Below, one piece after another: positions 36,418-44,228 of a stretch of 64,000 nt of DNA. Position 1 is the first letter of the stretch, and every line of letters starts with the position of its first letter. Origin of the DNA: Flavobacterium rakeshii. Lineage in GTDB: Bacteria; Bacteroidota; Bacteroidia; Flavobacteriales; Flavobacteriaceae. Both the position numbers and the translations under genes were made by a program. The notes below the pieces were generated by a model that searched no databases, was not told the DNA's origin, and was given only the letters and a program-made list of their open reading frames with translations. The stretch is taken from assembly GCF_009741375.1 (NCBI RefSeq), contig NZ_WOWP01000024.1:1-64000 (forward strand), in the 5' to 3' direction.

Positions 36418-37197
36418 ATGGCGAATACCAAGGAATTAAGTGTTGAAGAAAAGTTAAGGGCACTTTATGATTTACAGTTAATTGATTCAAGAATAGACGA
36501 AATCAGAAATGTAAGGGGTGAACTTCCTCTTGAAGTGGAAGACCTTGAAGATGAAGTTGCAGGATTAAGTACAAGGCTTGACAAACTTAAAAGTGATCTG
36601 GAATCTATTGAGGATCAGATCAAAGAAAAGAAAAACGCTATTGACGAGCACAAAACTGCAATCAAAAAATATACTGAGCAGCAAAAAAATGTTCGCAATA
36701 ACCGCGAATTCAACTCTCTTACTAAAGAGATCGAATTCCAGGAGCTTGAAATCCAGCTTGCTGAAAAGCACATTAAGGAGATGAAAGCTTCTATTGAGCA
36801 TAAAAAAGAGGTAATTGGTCAGTCTCAGGAAAGACTTGAGGCTAAACAAAGCCACCTTGACCATAAAAAATCAGAGCTTGGTGCTATTATGGCTGAAACT
36901 GAGAAAGAAGAAAACTTCCTTATCGAAAAATCAGCTGAGTACCAGGAGCAAATCGAAGAAAGACTTCTTGCTGCTTACAAAAGAATAAGAACAAGCGTAA
37001 GAAACGGACTTGCAGTTGTTTCTATTGAAAGAGGTGCTTCTGCCGGATCATTCTTTACTATACCTCCACAAACTCAAATGGAGATTGCTTCCCGTAAAAA
37101 AATCATCACTGATGAGCACAGCGGAAGAATTTTAGTAGACAGTATGCTTGCTGACGAAGAAAAAGAAAAAATGGAACAATTGTTCGCTAAATTATAA
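36418..37197 (+). CDS. Coiled-coil protein of the C4 zinc-ribbon (zf-RING_7/CdsZ) family, cysteines lost
   Basis: The 259-residue protein is almost entirely a long antiparallel coiled coil (about 10-180, with RNNREFNSLTKEIEFQELEI). A short C-terminal domain follows that in most relatives is a C4 zinc ribbon (CGGC ... CEHCGRIL). Here the equivalent positions read GASAGSFF and DEHSGRIL, so all four cysteines are gone and zinc cannot be bound in the usual way. The flanking IPPQ and KKII remain conserved, so the fold is probably kept. The family is linked to Nif3 by gene neighbourhood and, in some lineages, to ribosome or nucleic-acid binding. Confidence 0.88.
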   Translation: MANTKELSVEEKLRALYDLQLIDSRIDEIRNVRGELPLEVEDLEDEVAGLSTRLDKLKSDLESIEDQIKEKKNAIDEHKTAIKKYTEQQKNVRNNREFNSLTKEIEFQELEIQLAEKHIKEMKASIEHKKEVIGQSQERLEAKQSHLDHKKSELGAIMAETEKEENFLIEKSAEYQEQIEERLLAAYKRIRTSVRNGLAVVSIERGASAGSFFTIPPQTQMEIASRKKIITDEHSGRILVDSMLADEEKEKMEQLFAKL

Positions 37198-37200
37198 TAT

Positions 37201-37230
37201 TTAAGCCCCGCCAATGCGGGGCTTTTTTAA
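37201..37230 (+). terminator. Rho-independent terminator
   Basis: AAGCCCCGC (37203-37211) pairs with GCGGGGCTT (37216-37224) around CAAT, followed by T-run. The next gene starts only 6 bases later. Confidence 0.88.
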
Positions 37231-37235
37231 CTGCC

Positions 37236-38081
37236 ATGCAGAAACTGATTACCTTTATCCTGTCTAAATCCATAGGGCTCTACATAAACACACTCAGTTA
37301 TATTGCTCCACAGAAAGCAAGTAAATTGGCATATAAATTTTTCAGTGAGCCCCGAGACGGCAGATTATCCAAAGACAATCTTCCTGACATACTTAAAGAG
37401 GCCGAAGCTGAAATTATTACTCACAACAACTTTATTTTCCAAACCTATATTTGGAAAGGTAACGATACTAAAGTACTTCTTGTTCACGGATGGGAAAGTA
37501 ATGCTTCCCGATGGGAACTACTTATGCCCTACCTTAAAAAATCAGGCAGTACCATTATTGCTGTAGATGCTCCTGCACATGGCTTATCGTCAGGACATGA
37601 GTTCAGCGTTCCGCGTTATTCTGAATTCTTAGATATCGTAGTGAAGGAATTCCAGCCACAATACATGATTGGCCACTCTATGGGAGGTGCCACTGCTGTG
37701 CATTATCAGTCACAATACCCTAACGAGATTATCCAAAAAATGGTGATACTAGGCGCACCCAGTGACCTTAACACACTGCTAAATAATTATGCCGGTATAC
37801 TAAGCCTGAACCTAAACGTAATTCAGTTACTCAAAAAACACTTCTTTAAACACTTTAAAATAAAGACCGAAGAGTTTTCGGGCGGTATTTTTGCCACTAC
37901 AATAAAAGCAAAAGGACTGATAGCCCACGATGAAAAAGACGAAGTAGTATCGTTTAAAGAAGGTAAAAAAATAGCCGAGGCATGGCCTAATGCCGAATTT
38001 ATAGCTACAAAAGGACTTGGACACAGCATGCATGATGATGCCCTTTACAACAAAATATACTCCTTCCTTTTTGAAAGCTAA
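37236..38081 (+). CDS. Alpha/beta hydrolase
   Basis: The 281-residue protein has [13 protein letters not shown] (oxyanion region), the nucleophile elbow GHSMGG, Asp in HDEKDEVV, and His in GLGHSMHDD, which together give a full catalytic triad. An N-terminal hydrophobic helix may associate with the membrane. The substrate is unknown; esterase or lipase-like activity is the default expectation. It begins directly after a terminator, so its own promoter must overlap that hairpin or read-through occurs. Confidence 0.88.
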   Translation: MQKLITFILSKSIGLYINTLSYIAPQKASKLAYKFFSEPRDGRLSKDNLPDILKEAEAEIITHNNFIFQTYIWKGNDTKVLLVHGWESNASRWELLMPYLKKSGSTIIAVDAPAHGLSSGHEFSVPRYSEFLDIVVKEFQPQYMIGHSMGGATAVHYQSQYPNEIIQKMVILGAPSDLNTLLNNYAGILSLNLNVIQLLKKHFFKHFKIKTEEFSGGIFATTIKAKGLIAHDEKDEVVSFKEGKKIAEAWPNAEFIATKGLGHSMHDDALYNKIYSFLFES

Positions 38082-38086
38082 AAGCG

Positions 38087-38094
38087 TATCTTTG
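38087..38094 (+). promoter_or_regulatory. -7 box of rluF, almost touching its start codon
   Basis: TATCTTTG ends only four bases before ATG 38099. Transcription from such a box would start about at the ATG, giving a leaderless or nearly leaderless mRNA. Confidence 0.5.
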
Positions 38095-38098
38095 CACG

Positions 38099-38938
38099 AT
38101 GGAAGAGCTTAAGCGTTTAAACAAATTTATTTCGGAAACCGGATACTGTTCCCGCAGGGAAGCCGACAAACTTATTGAAGAAGGCCGTGTAACCATTAAT
38201 GGCGTTGTACCGGAAATGGGAACCAAAGTAAGCCTTGAGGATGAAGTACGCATTGACGGAAAACTGATTACCGAAAAAAGAGGAAAAAGCGTTTACCTTG
38301 CCTTCAATAAACCTGTAGGTATTGAATGCACCACAAACCCCGATGTTAGAAACAACATTGTAGACTACATAAATTACCCTACCCGTATATTCCCTATAGG
38401 ACGCCTTGACAAAGCCAGTGAAGGCCTTATTTTTATGACCGATGACGGCGATATTGTAAACAAAATACTAAGAGCCCGTAACAACCACGAAAAGGAATAT
38501 ATCGTAACGGTAAACAAACCGATTACCGACCGTTTTATACAACGAATGGGTAACGGTGTACCAATTTTAGATACCATAACCCGTAAGTGTAAAGTGGAGC
38601 AGGTTAGCAGATACATTTTCAGGATTGTGCTTACACAGGGACTTAACAGGCAAATTCGCCGTATGTGTGAGTTTTTGGGATATGAGGTTACCGCACTTAA
38701 ACGTATACGAATTATAAACATTTCACTGGACGTGCCTGTAGGCCGCTACCGCGACCTTACCCCAACAGAGATAAAAGAACTCAACAAACTTATATCTGAC
38801 TCCAGTAAGACGGAAGAAGCCAGCTTACCTAAAGCTAAAACCGAAAACAAAAAACCGTTTACCAATAAGCCTAAAAATACAGGCAGAAACGAAAACGGCA
38901 ACCGAAACAGGAAAGGCGACTTCAGGAAGAGAAAATAA
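38099..38938 (+). CDS. rluF: 23S rRNA pseudouridine synthase, RluF/RsuA family
   Basis: The 279-residue enzyme isomerises a uridine in rRNA. The S4 RNA-binding domain ([21 protein letters not shown]) precedes the catalytic domain with the active-site Asp in [10 protein letters not shown], and [17 protein letters not shown] is typical of RluF/RluB. A basic Lys/Arg/Asn-rich tail of about 50 residues follows, common in Flavobacteriia and probably RNA-binding. RluF rather than RluB is chosen by overall resemblance; the target uridine cannot be read directly. Confidence 0.9.
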   Translation: MEELKRLNKFISETGYCSRREADKLIEEGRVTINGVVPEMGTKVSLEDEVRIDGKLITEKRGKSVYLAFNKPVGIECTTNPDVRNNIVDYINYPTRIFPIGRLDKASEGLIFMTDDGDIVNKILRARNNHEKEYIVTVNKPITDRFIQRMGNGVPILDTITRKCKVEQVSRYIFRIVLTQGLNRQIRRMCEFLGYEVTALKRIRIINISLDVPVGRYRDLTPTEIKELNKLISDSSKTEEASLPKAKTENKKPFTNKPKNTGRNENGNRNRKGDFRKRK

Positions 38939-38969
38939 TCCATACCATAAAGGGAACTACAATATTTTG

Positions 38970-38993
38970 TATCTTTGATTGAATTTCGCAATC
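38970..38993 (+). promoter_or_regulatory. araC-2 promoter (-7 box) with adjoining operator dyad
   Basis: TATCTTTG (38970-38977) is an exact -7 match. The perfect inverted repeat GATTG-N7-CAATC (38977-38993) begins on its last base. The core ATTGAATTTCGCAAT matches the site before araC-1 at 11 of 15 positions and ends 11 bases before ATG 39003. Confidence 0.65.
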
Positions 38994-39002
38994 ACCCTCA
39001 AT

Positions 39003-39899
39003 ATGGAATCAGAATCTATCACCCAGTTTTATATAGATAAAAGGAAAGAAGTACCACAAAACATTAACGACAGCATTGGTCATTTTAATGTTTTTAGGCT
39101 GGAAGACTGCCTGCAACCCGGCAAACAAATAAGGTATGCCCGCAGGGATTACTACAAGGTTACTTTTGTAAGAGGTAAAAACCGCTACCATTATGCCGAT
39201 AAAAGTTTAGAGGTAGACGGCACATCTCTGGTATTCTTTAACCCGCAGGTTCCATATACATGGGAATCCTTGTCAGAAGACCCAACAGGTTATTTCTGCA
39301 TATTCACCGCACCATTTTTCACCGAAAAAACAAGAGGCAGTCTAAATGAATTACCCATGTTTACTCCGGGAGGTAAACCGTCTTATATACTGAATCAAAC
39401 TCAGGAAGAAGCTATTGCTGCTATTTTTGAAAAAATGCTCAATGAAATCAATTCTGATTATGCCTTTAAATATGATTTACTTAGAGGCTACCTTAATGAG
39501 ATTATCCACCTTGCGCTTAAAACCGAACCGGCAGAAAACCTGTACACTCACCCTAATGCCAACTCCCGCATTACTTCTGTATTCAATGAGCTGCTTGAAA
39601 GGCAATTCCCTATAGAAACACCTGTACAGCGTTTCAGTATGCGATCGGCAAATGATTTTGCACAAACCCTATCAGTACACGTTAATCACCTTAACCGCGC
39701 CATAAAACAAACTACCGGTAAAACGACTACTACCCTTATTAGTGAACGCTTACTGGCTGAAGCAAAAGCTCTTTTAAGACATACCGACTGGAATATCGCT
39801 GAAATTAGCAACTGCCTTGGCTTTGAGGAACCTTCGCATTTCAATAACTTTTTCAAGAAGAAAACCACCCAAACACCTTCCCATTACAGAAATGTTTGA
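39003..39899 (+). CDS. AraC-family transcriptional regulator (module 2)
   Basis: The 298-residue regulator is clearly paralogous to the one at 0.15-1.08 kb. Shared strings include NGIGHFNVF-like starts (here SIGHFNVFRLE), RGKNR-YHYADK, the EINSDY-FKYDLLR helix region, LLERQFPIE, and the double HTH (DWNIAEISNCLGFEEPSHFN). The frame can extend to TTG 38979, but that codon lies in the promoter/operator, so ATG 39003 is used. It is followed 84 bp later by an SDR gene, as in module 1. The effector is unknown. Confidence 0.9.
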   Translation: MESESITQFYIDKRKEVPQNINDSIGHFNVFRLEDCLQPGKQIRYARRDYYKVTFVRGKNRYHYADKSLEVDGTSLVFFNPQVPYTWESLSEDPTGYFCIFTAPFFTEKTRGSLNELPMFTPGGKPSYILNQTQEEAIAAIFEKMLNEINSDYAFKYDLLRGYLNEIIHLALKTEPAENLYTHPNANSRITSVFNELLERQFPIETPVQRFSMRSANDFAQTLSVHVNHLNRAIKQTTGKTTTTLISERLLAEAKALLRHTDWNIAEISNCLGFEEPSHFNNFFKKKTTQTPSHYRNV

Positions 39900-39967
39900 T
39901 TTTTGTAATTATTGGTTTGACCGGAGCAAGCCATAAGCCCTACCCTGCCCATAACTTTGTACCATAA
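39895..39967 (+). promoter_or_regulatory. SDR-2 promoter with two direct-repeat AraC-type sites
   Basis: TTTGATTTTTGTAAT (39895-39909) and TTTGACCGGAGCAAG (39916-39930) are 21 bp apart. The first overlaps the araC-2 stop codon. The -7 box TAACTTTG (39952-39959) sits in AACTTTGTACCATAA (39953-39967), a 15-base match to the SDR-1 core. Distances from sites to core (58 and 37 bp) are identical to module 1. Confidence 0.65.
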
Positions 39968-39983
39968 TTAAAAACGAACAATT

Positions 39984-40826
39984 ATGGAAAACAAAGAGAA
40001 AAAAGTATGGTTTATTACCGGAGCCAGTAAAGGCTTAGGACTGGAATTTGTAAAACAGCTTTTAGCAAAAGGAAACTATGTTGCTGCTACCTCAAGGAAT
40101 AAAGCCCAATTATTAGCTGCTGCCGGAGAACATGAAAATTTACTTCCGTTAGAAGTAGATCTTACCAGTGAGAATAGTGTTGAACAGGCACTACAAGCTA
40201 CTGTTGCAAAATTTGGCCAACTGGACAACGTTGTTAATAATGCAGGCTACGGACTGTTAGGCGCTGTTGAGGAACTCACAGACAAGGAAGCACGTCAAAA
40301 CTTTGAAGTAAATGTATTTGGCACACTCAATGTTATACGCAAAGCACTTCCCTATTTACGCGAACAGAAGTCAGGACACATTTTCAATATATCATCTGTA
40401 GGCGGTTTTATAGGAAACTTCCCGGGATTTGGTATTTATTGTGCCACTAAGTTCGCTGTAAATGGTTTCACCGAAGCCCTTTCAGAAGAAGTGAAAGACT
40501 TTAATATAAACGTAACGCTAGTATTACCGGGCTATTTCAGGACTAACTTCCTAAACTCTGATTCACTTGCGGCAACACAAAATCCAATGGAAGCCTATAC
40601 TTCGGCAAGAAACTCACAGTCACTGCATGAAAACACCATTAACGGTAACCAACCCGGAGATCCTGTAAAAGGTGTTGAGCAAATTATTAAGATTTCAGAA
40701 ACTGCTAATCCGCCATTATACCTTTTTCTCGGTAGTGATGCATATCAAATGGCAGAAACCAAGCTTAAAAACTTAGAACAGGAACTAAAAGCATGGGAAG
40801 GTACTACTAAAGCTACTGATTTTTAA
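39984..40826 (+). CDS. Short-chain dehydrogenase/reductase (module 2)
   Basis: The 280-residue classical SDR has the cofactor loop TGASKGLG, NNAGYG, the catalytic Ser in ISSVGG and YCATK. The C-terminal part is longer than in SDR-1 and resembles oxidoreductases of the retinol/17-beta-HSD-like group (LPGYFRTNFL, then SDAYQMAETKLKNLEQEL). It therefore belongs to a different SDR subfamily from the module 1 enzyme, although the regulators are close paralogues. Substrate unknown. Confidence 0.9.
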   Translation: MENKEKKVWFITGASKGLGLEFVKQLLAKGNYVAATSRNKAQLLAAAGEHENLLPLEVDLTSENSVEQALQATVAKFGQLDNVVNNAGYGLLGAVEELTDKEARQNFEVNVFGTLNVIRKALPYLREQKSGHIFNISSVGGFIGNFPGFGIYCATKFAVNGFTEALSEEVKDFNINVTLVLPGYFRTNFLNSDSLAATQNPMEAYTSARNSQSLHENTINGNQPGDPVKGVEQIIKISETANPPLYLFLGSDAYQMAETKLKNLEQELKAWEGTTKATDF

Positions 40827-40844
40827 ACCTACAATTCCTGTTTT

Positions 40845-40880
40845 ACAAAGGACTTACAGTACGTAAGTCCTTTTGTTTTT
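40845..40880 (+). terminator. Rho-independent terminator of SDR-2
   Basis: AAAGGACTTAC (40847-40857) pairs with GTAAGTCCTTT (40863-40873) around AGTAC, followed by T-rich sequence. Confidence 0.85.
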
Positions 40881-40950
40881 TATACCCTTCCGTTTAATTA
40901 AGCATTAAAATAAATTATCAAAATTGATTTTTTAGTATAAGATCCAAAAT

Positions 40951-40986
40951 AAAAAGGCTGCTAATAAAATTAGCAGCCTTTGTTTT
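40951..40986 (-). terminator. Rho-independent terminator of folD
   Basis: AAAGGCTGCTAAT (40953-40965) pairs with ATTAGCAGCCTTT (40969-40981) around AAA. On the minus strand the hairpin is followed by T-rich sequence. Confidence 0.85.
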
Positions 40987-41006
40987 TATATAAAGAAATA
41001 AAAGGA

Positions 41007-41894
41007 TTATTGTCCTCTCATTGCTCTTTGCTCTCTTGCAAGTAAAGTATTTTTAAGTAACATTGCAATTGTCATTGGCCCTACACCACCCGGTACCGGA
41101 GTAATGTATGATGCTTTTTTGCTAACGTTAGCAAAATCTACGTCACCTGTAATCCTGTAACCTCTTTCAGAAGTCTCATCTGGAACACGTGTAATACCCA
41201 CGTCAATAATTACAGCATCATCTTTCACCATTTCTGCTTTTAGATAGTTAGGCACACCTAAAGCTGTAATGATAATATCGGCCTGAGTAGTAATCTGGCT
41301 AATGTTTTTAGTATGACTGTGTGTTAGTGTTACAGTAGAGTTACCAGGGAAACCTTTACGTCCCATAAGGATACTCATTGGTCTACCTACAATGTGGCTA
41401 CGACCAATAACTACTGTATGCTTACCTGCAGTTTGTACATTGTATCGCTCTAAAAGCTCAAGAATACCAAACGGAGTAGCCGGGATAAAAGTAGTCATAT
41501 CCAAAGCCATTTTACCAAAGTTCTCAGGGTGAAAACCATCAACATCCTTACTAGGGTCGATAGCCATAAGCACCTTTTGATCGTCTATCTGTTCCGGTAA
41601 CGGAAGCTGTACGATAAAACCATCAATATTATCATCCTGATTAAGCTCTTCAATTTTCTTTAAAAGCTCGGTTTCAGAGATAGTACTTGGTAATTTTATA
41701 AGTGTAGACTCAAACCCAATGCGCTCGCATGCCTTTACCTTACTACCTACATAAGTAAGGCTTGCTCCGTCATTACCAACAATAACCGCTGCAAGGTGAG
41801 GTACTTTTTCACCATTGTCCTTCATTTTTTTTACCTCAGCGGCAATCTCATTCTTAATGTCTTCAGAAATTTTTTTCCCGTCTAATAACTGCAT
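41007..41894 (-). CDS. folD: Bifunctional methylene-THF dehydrogenase / methenyl-THF cyclohydrolase
   Basis: The 295-residue enzyme interconverts one-carbon tetrahydrofolates. It has LTYVGSKVKACERIG with the catalytic Lys, DGFIVQLPLPEQID, the dinucleotide motif VIGRSHIVGRPMSILM, and the C-terminal TPVPGGVGPMTIAMLL. Length is normal. It lies 57 bp after ffh but is separated from it by a GC-rich hairpin with a T-run, so it may have its own promoter. Confidence 0.97.
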   Translation of the reverse strand: MQLLDGKKISEDIKNEIAAEVKKMKDNGEKVPHLAAVIVGNDGASLTYVGSKVKACERIGFESTLIKLPSTISETELLKKIEELNQDDNIDGFIVQLPLPEQIDDQKVLMAIDPSKDVDGFHPENFGKMALDMTTFIPATPFGILELLERYNVQTAGKHTVVIGRSHIVGRPMSILMGRKGFPGNSTVTLTHSHTKNISQITTQADIIITALGVPNYLKAEMVKDDAVIIDVGITRVPDETSERGYRITGDVDFANVSKKASYITPVPGGVGPMTIAMLLKNTLLAREQRAMRGQ

Positions 41895-41912
41895 GTTATA
41901 TCTGTTAATTAT

Positions 41913-41942
41913 TATTAAAAAAGACGCGGTTACCCGCGCCTC
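41913..41942 (-). terminator. Hairpin terminator between ffh and folD
   Basis: CGCGG (41925-41929) and CCGCG (41934-41938) pair, with an additional outer G-C. On the minus strand T6 follows. It ends ffh. Confidence 0.7.
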
Positions 41943-41951
41943 TACAGTTTC

Positions 41952-43292
41952 TTATGGCCTCATGCCTTTCATACCCCCCATCATTCGCATCATGTTTTTG
42001 CCTGCACCTCCCTGCATCATCTTCATCATTTTGCTCATTTGGTCAAACTGCTTCAGCAGTTGGTTTACCTGTTGTATGGACGTACCCGATCCTTTAGCAA
42101 TCCTGTTCTTTCTTTTTGCATCAAGAACAGACGGTTTGCTTCTTTCAACCGGAGTCATGGAATGTATAATAGCTTCTATATGCTTAAAAGCATCATCTTC
42201 AATCTCTACATCTTTAAGGGCTTTACCTGCACCCGGAATCATCCCGATAAGGTCTTTCATGTTACCCATTTTCTTTACCTGCTGTATTTGAGAAAGGAAA
42301 TCGTCAAAACCAAATTCGTTTTTAGCGATTTTTTTCTGAAGTTTTCTTGCTTCTTCCTCATCATACTGCTCCTGCGCTCTTTCCACTAACGATACAACGT
42401 CACCCATACCAAGAATACGGTCGGCCATACGTGAAGGATAGAAAACATCAATAGCTTCCATCTTCTCACCTGTACCAATAAACTTGATTGGTTTATTTAC
42501 TACCGATTTAATAGATATAGCGGCACCACCACGGGTATCACCATCTAACTTGGTAAGTATAACACCATCAAAGTTAAGTCTGTCGTTAAAAGCTTTAGCA
42601 GTATTAACAGCATCCTGACCTGTCATGGAGTCCACCACAAAAAGCGTTTCGTTTGGCTCTATGGCTTTGTGAACGTTAGCAATTTCGTTCATCATCTCCT
42701 CATCAACAGCAAGACGACCTGCGGTATCCACAATCACTACATTAAAGCCGTTTGCCTTAGCATGCTTAATAGCGTTTTGTGCAATCTCTACAGGATTTTT
42801 ATTACCCTCTTCAGAGTATACCTCTACACCTATTTGCTCTCCAACTACGTGAAGCTGGTTAATCGCCGCCGGACGGTAAATATCACAGGCTACAAGTAAA
42901 GGTTTCTTGTTTTTCTTAGTCTTTAAAAAGTTAGCAAGCTTACCGGAAAAAGTAGTTTTACCCGAACCCTGTAAACCGGACATTAATATTACCGATGGAT
43001 TACCCGAAAGGTTAACCCCTGCAACATCGCCACCCATAAGTTCGGTTAGCTCGTCTTTCACAAGCTTTACCATAAGCTGCCCCGGCTGTAATGTAGTCAA
43101 TACATTCTCGCCAATAGCTTTTTCTTTCACCTTATTGGTAAAATCTTTAGCTATCTTAAAGTTAACGTCGGCATCAAGTAATGCCCTCCTAACTTCTTTA
43201 AGGGTATCTGCTACGTTTACTTCGGTAATCTTTCCGTGCCCTTTAAGAATATGAAAGGCTTTGTCTAACTTATCACTTAAATTATCAAACAT
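41952..43292 (-). CDS. ffh: Signal recognition particle protein (SRP54)
   Basis: The 446-residue GTPase binds signal sequences and SRP RNA to target nascent proteins to the membrane. An N-terminal helical bundle is followed by the G domain with GLQGSGKTTFSGKLA, DTAGRLA, TKLDGDTRGG and GTGEKMEAIDVF. A methionine-rich M domain ends in MMKMMQGGAGKNMMRMM. A TAAATTTG -7 box stands on the minus strand at 43320-43327. Confidence 0.98.
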   Translation of the reverse strand: MFDNLSDKLDKAFHILKGHGKITEVNVADTLKEVRRALLDADVNFKIAKDFTNKVKEKAIGENVLTTLQPGQLMVKLVKDELTELMGGDVAGVNLSGNPSVILMSGLQGSGKTTFSGKLANFLKTKKNKKPLLVACDIYRPAAINQLHVVGEQIGVEVYSEEGNKNPVEIAQNAIKHAKANGFNVVIVDTAGRLAVDEEMMNEIANVHKAIEPNETLFVVDSMTGQDAVNTAKAFNDRLNFDGVILTKLDGDTRGGAAISIKSVVNKPIKFIGTGEKMEAIDVFYPSRMADRILGMGDVVSLVERAQEQYDEEEARKLQKKIAKNEFGFDDFLSQIQQVKKMGNMKDLIGMIPGAGKALKDVEIEDDAFKHIEAIIHSMTPVERSKPSVLDAKRKNRIAKGSGTSIQQVNQLLKQFDQMSKMMKMMQGGAGKNMMRMMGGMKGMRP

Positions 43293-43319
43293 AATTTATT
43301 GTTCAGATTTTATAAGGTG

Positions 43320-43327
43320 CAAATTTA
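43320..43327 (-). promoter_or_regulatory. -7 box of ffh
   Basis: Reverse-strand TAAATTTG lies 28 bases before ATG 43292. Confidence 0.55.
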
Positions 43328-43359
43328 AGAATTTGATTTTGAAGTTAACAGCGTTATGC

Positions 43360-43555
43360 AATAAAAAAACCAGCCTTTAGGACTGGTTTTCTTGAGGAAA
43401 AAACTTGAATATTAAAAAAAAACACAAACTTTACGATTATTGCATCTGTTAATCGGTGTTGATAGTAAAACAGTCATAAGGTTTTCCACCCTACCCTGAT
43501 TTCATTTTTTTTTCGAAAAAATAAAAAAACCAGCCTTTTCAGACTGGTTTTTCGC
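43360..43555 (-). terminator. Two near-identical hairpin terminators flanking a 130-nt non-coding segment
   Basis: CCAG...CTGG hairpins with flanking A/T runs occur at 43364-43392 and 43522-43553. The right arm reads GACTGGTTTT in both. The segment between them has no convincing reading frame. The whole 43293-43693 gap also holds the ffh promoter and an open frame tail described separately. A short minus-strand RNA between the hairpins is possible. Confidence 0.6.
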
Positions 43556-43693
43556 ACAGATAAACTTTGGCTTTTTTTAGTTTTCATAGCAATTCAAATA
43601 ACTTTGAAGCTTCCGTTTATCGAAATAGATAGCTAGTTTTTCTTTTTCATTTATTGTTAATCCTTCTCTGCAAAAACAGTAAAGGATATTATT

Positions 43694-44155
43694 TTAATTC
43701 TTTTGGAACACCAGGGTATCTGTACCTCCGTTTCCGCCACTCACATCAATCAGGCTTATAGTGGTCGATGTTACTGTAACGACATCCCAATCATCCGTGA
43801 GATCAACAAAATCTGCCGGTGATGCAAAAGTGATATTAAAATCAACATCACCACTAGGGTTATCATCATTACTATCATCTGTAGTTACAGACCACGTACC
43901 TGTTACTGTGGTATCACCATTCACTGCGGTTAACACTCCGTTACTGCCAAAAGTAAAAGCATAATCCGTAAAGTGATTTGTTTCATCATTACCCGAGTCT
44001 ACAAAAGATGTAATACTCCAGGTACCACTTTGTGCCGCACTCACTATTTGTGATGTATCTGTATTAACTGGTGAGTTATCATCATCAGAACTGCACGACA
44101 GCAATACAGTTATCAAAGTGCATGCCAACATTAATTTTAAAACATGTTTTTTCAT
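43694..44155 (-). CDS. Small secreted lipoprotein (lipocalin-like)
   Basis: The 153-residue lipoprotein (lipobox VLLSCSSDDD) has a Ser/Thr/Asp-rich beta-domain. GTWSITSFVDSG, FTFGSNGVLTAV and GTWSVTTDDSND indicate the strand pattern of lipocalin-like lipoproteins, similar in style to the one at 34.1 kb. It lies 73 bp downstream of the repeat lipoprotein on the same strand. The ligand is unknown. The frame stays open for 38 codons past the TAA stop. Confidence 0.75.
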   Translation of the reverse strand: MKKHVLKLMLACTLITVLLSCSSDDDNSPVNTDTSQIVSAAQSGTWSITSFVDSGNDETNHFTDYAFTFGSNGVLTAVNGDTTVTGTWSVTTDDSNDDNPSGDVDFNITFASPADFVDLTDDWDVVTVTSTTISLIDVSGGNGGTDTLVFQKN

Positions 44156-44228
44156 AATTGTAGTAGTTTAAGTTAGTATTCGTTACCGTTATTTTCTCAA
44201 CTACAACAATTTAACTCTTTTTTCCGAT

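Noticed and set aside
37236..38081. Hydrolase gene as part of the upstream zinc-ribbon operon
   Set aside because: A strong terminator fills the gap between the two genes, so separate transcripts are more likely.
43390..43525. SRP (4.5S) RNA gene beside ffh
   Set aside because: The segment lacks the conserved GGAA-tetraloop helix with its AGCAGCC-type strand, so SRP RNA was not called. An unidentified small RNA remains possible.
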